A stretch of 64,000 nucleotides of DNA, taken from assembly GCA_965219965.1 (NCBI GenBank), contig OZ244796.1, forward strand, positions 1,178,001 through 1,242,000. The letters run 5' to 3'. A model generated the notes under the pieces. That model had not been told where the DNA came from, did not search any database, and was given only the letters and a program-made list of their open reading frames with translations. This document shows, in pieces, positions 59,272-64,000 of the stretch. The stretch's first letter is position 1. The number at the start of each line of letters is the position of its first letter. This DNA is from G965219965 sp965219965. Its GTDB lineage: Bacteria > Pseudomonadota > Alphaproteobacteria > RS24. The position numbers were made by a program, and so were the translations under genes.

Positions 59272-61207
59272 GATTTTTGCCGATTATCAATTAAATGCGT
59301 CACCACATTGGGGTCGGCCAGCGTTGAGGTATCGCCCAAATCGGCAAAATCATCCGCCGCGATTTTGCGTAAAATCCGCCGCATAATTTTGCCCGAGCGC
59401 GTTTTGGGCAAAGCGGGCGCGAATTGAATAAAATCGGGCGTGGCCACCGGGCCAATTTCCTTCCGCACCCACGCCACCAAAGCGGCACGCAAAGCGTCCG
59501 TTTCTGCCGTGCCATGGTTCAGCGTGACATAGCAATAAATGCCTTGCCCTTTTATCTCATGCGGGCAGCCGACCACGGCGGCTTCGGCGACATCTTCATG
59601 CGCCACCAGCGCGCTTTCCACTTCCGCCGTCCCCAGCCTGTGGCCTGCGACATTCAGCACATCGTCCACCCGCCCCGTTATCCAATAATAACCATCCGCG
59701 TCACGCCGTGCGCCATCGCCAGAAAAATAATAGCCATCATATTGGACAAAATAAGTGTCTATGAATCTTTGATGGTCGCCATAAACGCTTCGCATTTGTC
59801 CCGGCCAGCTATCGGCAATGCACAAATTCCCTTCCGCCGCCCCGTCTAGCGGCTGGCCGTCTGCGTCCACCAGCACGGGGCGAATACCAAAAAAGGGCCG
59901 TGTCGCCGCGCCCGGCTTCAAATCGGTGGCGAAGGGCAAGGGCGAAATTAAAATCCCGCCCGTTTCGGTTTGCCACCATGTGTCCACAATCGGGCAACGC
60001 CCATCGCCGACCACACGGTGATACCAAAGCCACGCTTCGGGGTTAATGGGCTCGCCCACCGTGCCAAGCACGCGCAAAGTTTTGCGGCTTGTGTTTTCAC
60101 GGGCGTATCGCCTGCCGCCATTAACGCCCGCAAAGCGGTAGGCGCGGTGTAAAAAATAGTCACCTTATGCTTGTCGCACACTTGCCAAAACCGCCCATTA
60201 TCGGGGTAAGTCGGCACGCCTTCAAAAATAAGCGTGGTCGCGCCATTGGCCAAAGGCCCATAAACAATATAAGAATGACCCGTCACCCAGCCGACATCTG
60301 CCGTGCACCAATAAATATCGCCTGCCTGATAATCAAAAATATATTTATGCGTCATGGCCGCATAAACCATATAGCCGCCCGTTGTGTGCAGCACGCCTTT
60401 TGGTTTGCCCGTTGAACCAGACGTATAAAGAATAAAAAGCGGGTCTTCGGCTTTCATTTCTTCGGGCGGGCAGTGGCTGGCGGCTTTGGCGCGTTCTTCT
60501 TGGTAAATCACATCGCGCCCTTTTTTCAGCGCCACCTCCGCGCCAGTGCGGCGCACCATAAACACGCATTTCACCTCTGGGCATTGGGCGAGCGCGGCGT
60601 CCACATTGGCTTTCAGCGCAATGGTTTTGCCGCCGCGTATGCCTTCATCGGCGGTGATAATATAATGACTATCGCAATCCAAAATCCGCCCCGCCAGCGC
60701 GTCGGGCGAAAAGCCGCCAAACACCACCGAATGCACCGCGCCAATCCGCGCACAGGCGAGCATGGCGTAAACCGCTTCGGGTATCATCGGCATATAAATG
60801 GTCACGCGGTCGCCCTTTTGCACGCCCCGCGCCTTTAGCACATTGGCAAAGCGGCACACTTCTTCATGCAGTTGGCGATAAGTAATTTTCGCGCCCTCTT
60901 TCGGGTCATCGCCCTCCCAAATAAGCGCGACCTGTTCGGCATGGTCGGCCAAATGGCGGTCAATACAATTCGCGCTGGCATTGAGCGTGCCATCTTCATA
61001 CCATTTAATCGCAACTTCTTTCGCGCTGTAATGGGTGTCCTTAACTTTGCTGTAAGGTTTTATCCAATCAATGCACTGGCCGTGTTCGCGCCAAAAATTT
61101 TCTGGCGCGTTAAGGCTCGCCTCATACATAGATAAATAAGTGTCATTATCTATCAGCGCGTTTTGTTTGGCCGTTTTCGGCACGGGGAAAACCATATCGT
61201 CAGACAT
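59268..61207 (-). pseudogene. acs: Acetyl-CoA synthetase, one-base frameshift
   Basis: AMP-forming enzyme that activates acetate through acetyl-AMP. The first frame (ATG 61207) carries ENFWREHGQCIDW, GDRVTIYMPMIPEAVYAMLACARIGAVHSVVFGGFSPDAL, the AMP motif FILYTSGSTGKPKGVLHTTGGY and WCTADVGWVTGHSYIVYGPLANGATTLIFEG, and ends after GDTPVK. The second starts RVLGTVGEPINPEAWLWYH and continues VDTWWQTETGGILISP, YYWITGRVDDVLNVAGHRLGTAEVESALV, and KTRSGKIMRRILRKIA with the acetylation Lys. Length, 1940 nt, is one base short; a missing A in the run at 60094-60097 gives VKNTSRKTLRVLGTVGEP. All motifs are intact, so an error is likely. Confidence 0.88.
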
Positions 61208-61216
61208 ATCAAACCT

Positions 61217-61648
61217 TTATTTTTTACCCTTTGGGTCTAGCCCGCATATTTTGCATAAAAATTTCCATTCTTGCGCGGTGACGGGCTGCACCGAAAGGCG
61301 CGAATTATTGACCAAAACCATATTGGCCAGTTTCGGCTCGGCCTTAACCTCGGCCAAAGTCGCATGGTGCTTGGCCGTTTGCAAAGCCATAATATCCACC
61401 ATGCCAAAGCGACCCGTTTCATCCGTATGGTCGGGGTAATGTTCTTTAATAACCCGCACACTGCCCATAATGCGTTTTTCTTTGGTGGAATGATAGAAAA
61501 AACCCAAATCGCCAATTTTCATTTGCTTCATATGTTTATTGGCGAGAAAATTCCGCACCCCGTCCCAATGCTCGCCTTTTTTGCCCCGCGCCCATTGCTG
61601 TTGCCAGCTCCATGTTGCGGGTTCAGATTTGAAAAGCCAATAGGCCAT
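61217..61648 (-). CDS. EVE domain-containing protein
   Basis: A 143-residue single EVE domain (PUA-like fold, thymocyte nuclear protein 1 family). MAYWLFKSEPATWSWQQQ, HWDGVRNFLANKHMKQMKIGDLGFFYHSTKEKRIMGSVRVIKEHYPD, and LVNNSRLSVQPVTAQEWKFLCKICGLD are the usual blocks. EVE domains are thought to bind modified bases in DNA or RNA. It is part of the gpsA-YciI-EVE run found in many alphaproteobacteria, with acs just downstream in the same direction. Confidence 0.93.
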   Translation of the reverse strand: MAYWLFKSEPATWSWQQQWARGKKGEHWDGVRNFLANKHMKQMKIGDLGFFYHSTKEKRIMGSVRVIKEHYPDHTDETGRFGMVDIMALQTAKHHATLAEVKAEPKLANMVLVNNSRLSVQPVTAQEWKFLCKICGLDPKGKK

Positions 61649-61693
61649 GCCATTCTCCCACCGATAAGTCTCTCACCTATCTTGGCACTTGCG

Positions 61694-61987
61694 TTATTTT
61701 TCGTCCAGCCCCCCATAGGCATGTTGCCAAGGGTGGATTTCCACTTGGGCAAACAGCCCGACCTTATTATAGGGATCGTCATCAGTCCATTTTTCTGCCG
61801 CCTCGCGGCTTTCGCAGTCCAATAAAATATGACTGCCAATCATGCCCATGCCATCTTCGGCCATATAAGGGCCGGCAAAACGCACAATGCCGCTTTCTTG
61901 CACATAGTCCAAATGGGCTTGGCGATGGGTTTTGCGAATTTCTAGCGCATTGGGTTTGTCCCAGCAAATCACACTATAAAAAGCCAT
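61694..61987 (-). CDS. YciI-like protein
   Basis: A 97-residue dimeric alpha/beta ferredoxin-like protein of the YciI/YCII family. MAFYSVICWDKPNALEIRKTHRQAHLDYVQESGIVRFAGPYMAEDGMGMIGSHILLDCESREAAEKWTDDDPYNKVGLFAQVEIHPW contains the conserved His and Asp pair (H25 and the DDPY Asp) of the proposed active site. Exact reaction unknown. It lies between gpsA (58-bp gap) and the EVE gene, the conserved order. Confidence 0.93.
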   Translation of the reverse strand: MAFYSVICWDKPNALEIRKTHRQAHLDYVQESGIVRFAGPYMAEDGMGMIGSHILLDCESREAAEKWTDDDPYNKVGLFAQVEIHPWQHAYGGLDEK

Positions 61988-62045
61988 TGATAAACTCCTG
62001 CACCCGAATAAGAGACCGCCAGTGTAGCAGATTTTTTTGCATTGC

Positions 62046-63047
62046 TTAACCCTCCGAAATCACAGGGCGGGTTAAAAGTTGCATAATCGCCGCATCCACA
62101 TCTGTATTACCTGCCAAAATATCGGCAACAGCAAAACAAATGGGCATATCTATATTATTTTGCTGAGCCAGCTTACGCAAGGCTGCCGCGCTGCTCGCGC
62201 CTTCTGAAACCGTGTTGCGCTGGCGCAAAATATCTTCTGCCGCTTGGCCTTCACCTAAAGCCACACCGAGCGAGAAATTGCGCGAAGTGGGGCTAGAGCA
62301 GGTTAAAATTAAATCGCCCAGCCCTGAAAGCCCTGTGAGCGTTTGCGGCTTTGCCCCTAGTGCCGCGCCCAGCCGTGTCATTTCTGCAAAGCCCCGCGCT
62401 GTCAGCGCAGCGCGCGCGCTTTGGCCGAAATTTTTGCCCTGCACAATGCCACAGGCAATGGCCAGCACATTTTTCACCGCCCCGCCAATTTCCGCGCCCA
62501 ATATATCGGTGGACGGGTAAGCACGAAAATGCGGCAGGCTTAAACTTTCCGCCAGCCTTTGTGCGAGGGCTTGGCTGTGCGCCGCCAATGTTACGGCGGT
62601 TGGCTTGGCGGCGGCGACATCAATGGCAAAAGACGGGCCGGACAAAACCGCAACGCGCTCTGTGTCCATATAATCGCCTGCCACTTGTGACATAAAACGT
62701 AAACCTTCATTTTCTATGCCCTTAGCGCATAGCACCACTGGCACATCCGCGCCCAAATGCGGCGCGAGCCGCGCCAAGACCCCGCCGAGATATTGCGCCG
62801 GTGTGACCATCAGCACCATATCGCGGTCACGCATATCTTCCAGCGCGGCGGTGGCACGGATAGTGGGCGGCAAGGCAATATCGGGCAGATAGGGTTTATT
62901 TTCATGGGCCTGATTGATAGCTTCGGCCAATTCGGGTTCATGCGCCCAAAGCAGCGTGTCACGCTTGGCTTGAGCCGACAGCACAGCCAATGCCGTTCCC
63001 CACGCGCCCGCGCCGATAATGCCAATTTGCCTGATTTCTTGCGCCAT
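62046..63047 (-). CDS. gpsA: Glycerol-3-phosphate dehydrogenase [NAD(P)+]
   Basis: Makes sn-glycerol 3-phosphate for phospholipids from dihydroxyacetone phosphate; 333 residues. IGIIGAGAWGTALAVLSAQAKRDTLLWAHEPELAEAIN is the NAD fold; VLCAKGIENEGLRFMSQV, LSGPSFAIDVAAAKPTAVTLA, and GAEIGGAVKNVLAIACGIVQGKNFGQSARAALTARGFAEM (catalytic Lys) and LSGLGDLILTCSSPTSRNFSLGVALGEG are family signatures. ATG 63047 is chosen; a longer frame to 63083 adds 12 unlikely residues. It is divergent from the TetR gene, 105 bp away. Confidence 0.96.
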   Translation of the reverse strand: MAQEIRQIGIIGAGAWGTALAVLSAQAKRDTLLWAHEPELAEAINQAHENKPYLPDIALPPTIRATAALEDMRDRDMVLMVTPAQYLGGVLARLAPHLGADVPVVLCAKGIENEGLRFMSQVAGDYMDTERVAVLSGPSFAIDVAAAKPTAVTLAAHSQALAQRLAESLSLPHFRAYPSTDILGAEIGGAVKNVLAIACGIVQGKNFGQSARAALTARGFAEMTRLGAALGAKPQTLTGLSGLGDLILTCSSPTSRNFSLGVALGEGQAAEDILRQRNTVSEGASSAAALRKLAQQNNIDMPICFAVADILAGNTDVDAAIMQLLTRPVISEG

Positions 63048-63152
63048 TTGCCTATTCCTTACCCTATCGCGTGTCTTGCCCACTTTACGGGCAGAATCCT
63101 GAATATCAAATATTTTATTGATTGTTCAGTCATTCTGCCCAATAAATAAAGC

Positions 63153-63797
63153 ATGAATGAGACCGACATCATCACACGCGAGCGCATTATAGAGGCCGCT
63201 AAGGGGCGGTTTCGCCATTATGGTTATTTCAAAACCACAATGGCCGAAGTGGCGCATGATTGCGAAATGTCGCCAGGCAATTTATACCGCTATTTTAAGG
63301 GCAAAATTGATATTGCCACCGAAATTGCGCGTGAGGAATCCATTGCCCAAATTGAGCGTTTGCGCCCGTTAATAGAATGTCCGTTTCGTTCGGCGCGGCA
63401 ACGTTTGCAGGAAATTGTTTTTCAGGAATTGCGCGACACATTTCACCAGCTTGAAAATAATAAAAAAGTGGTGGAGCTGGTGCAATATGTGATGCACGAA
63501 CGCCCGCGTTTTTTGGTGGAAAGCCTGCGCCGTGAACGCCGCGTGCTGGCCATTGTGCTAGAACATGGCCGCCAATCGGGCGAGTTTAATTTACGCGATA
63601 GCAATGCCGTAGCCGCCACACTACAAGCGGCAACGATGAAATTTCACTACCCGCAACTTTTCACGCACCAAACGCTGGAAGATTTAGAAGACGAACTCAC
63701 CCGCCTGTTTGACCTGCTGTTTGTCGGCCTGCTCAATCCCAACTTCGCCCCCGAAGCAGAAGGCGCGGAAGAAGAGGCGCAAGCAAGCACAGTATAA
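63153..63797 (+). CDS. TetR/AcrR-family transcriptional regulator
   Basis: A 214-residue regulator. The N-terminal HTH is RERIIEAAKGRFRHYGYFKTTMAEVAHDCEMSPGNLYRYFKGKIDIATEIA (about 9-59), the standard TetR pattern with the YRYF recognition-helix end. The ligand domain (60-200) is helical and ends in an acidic, Ala-rich tail. The N-terminal part resembles regulators of lipid or membrane genes, but the ligand cannot be predicted. It is divergent from gpsA with a 105-bp shared promoter region; AT-rich, containing TATTTTATTGATTGTTCAGT. It may control itself or gpsA. Confidence 0.93.
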   Translation: MNETDIITRERIIEAAKGRFRHYGYFKTTMAEVAHDCEMSPGNLYRYFKGKIDIATEIAREESIAQIERLRPLIECPFRSARQRLQEIVFQELRDTFHQLENNKKVVELVQYVMHERPRFLVESLRRERRVLAIVLEHGRQSGEFNLRDSNAVAATLQAATMKFHYPQLFTHQTLEDLEDELTRLFDLLFVGLLNPNFAPEAEGAEEEAQASTV

Positions 63798-64000
63798 AGC
63801 AAAACGCAGGGTGTGTTTGACCACACCTAAAAACTACATAGCTGCCAGCATCGCACTTATTTCCCGTTTCTCTTTCATCCGCATCAGCTTTGCCTATGGC
63901 CGCCTCTTTTTTCGCGTGTCCGCCAGAACCCGAAACGCGCCCGCCTAATCACACCGCCCTTAATTTTGCACCCGCGCCCGACCCGCATCTCTAAAACCCA
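63798..64000. other. Non-coding or unresolved window end
   Basis: GGTGTG/CACACC (63811-63828) forms a weak hairpin after the TetR stop. Beyond it I see no recognisable gene; an open minus-strand frame entering from the window edge is too short to identify. Confidence 0.4.

Noticed and set aside
63798..64000. Partial gene at the right edge
   Set aside because: The open frame from the edge is short, basic and without recognisable motif.

Overview
The window is an ordinary, gene-dense stretch of an alphaproteobacterial chromosome with a few accessory pockets. The lineage call rests on gene order and family type: aroA-cmk-rpsA-ihfB-pyrF-trpF-trpB-trpA-accD-folC, tsaE/amgK-murU-addB-addA-trxA, chvI-chvG-hprK-EIIA(Man)-HPr beside ahcY and pckA, AddAB instead of RecBCD, a TIGR02300-type zinc-ribbon protein, a complex I NDUFA9-like protein and a long-form HPF. 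I cannot place it below class. Genes are tightly packed, with many ATGA-type overlaps and convergent genes whose stop codons share bases.

Layout. 0-8 kb: the 3' end of an NYN-domain protein, infC (apparently starting at ATT), a GT4 glycosyltransferase, an alpha/beta hydrolase, a GST-queG-epimerase operon, uppP and an NDUFA9-like protein. 8-9.3 kb: a repeat-rich island around tRNA-Leu(CAG). 9.3-14.2 kb: oxyR and katG, divergent around a near-perfect OxyR tetrabox, then a PAS-adenylate cyclase. 14.3-18.1 kb: an RNase D-like exonuclease, an LptC-LptA fusion, lptB, hpf and ptsN. 18.1-19.9 kb: parDE, a GIY-YIG protein, tRNA-Ala(GGC) and the TIGR02300 protein. 20-30.2 kb: the aroA to folC cluster. 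30.2-39.4 kb: trxA, addAB, murU and a tsaE-amgK fusion, read leftward. 39.4-47.5 kb: an FAD reductase, ahcY, a partial PTS, hprK, chvGI and pckA. 47.5-56.8 kb: an AT-rich uracil-DNA glycosylase, polA, an ABC ATPase, a transaldolase-like enzyme, a TonB receptor and a histone-deacetylase-like hydrolase. 56.8-58.8 kb: a second repeat- and RNA-rich island with tRNA-Arg(CCG). 58.8-64 kb: a secreted nuclease, acs, EVE, YciI, gpsA and a TetR regulator.

The most interesting non-coding signals are: (i) a dispersed palindromic element, five copies in two loci 48 kb apart, with a fixed internal motif and stems that change in a compensating way; (ii) a tandem pair of about 88-nt elements (58.46-58.72 kb) that fold into a similar three-helix model; (iii) a repeated multi-hairpin element beside a small membrane-protein gene (9.0-9.3 kb); (iv) a possible Fur-controlled small RNA (about 58.0-58.2 kb) with a strong terminator. 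The most interesting protein-level feature is the LptC-LptA fusion.

Sequence quality: seven single-base indels break five otherwise good genes (hydrolase, epimerase, queG, parE, acs), several in short homopolymers and two pairs mutually compensating. I read most of these as probable sequencing or assembly errors and not true gene decay, and have listed the genes as frameshifted.
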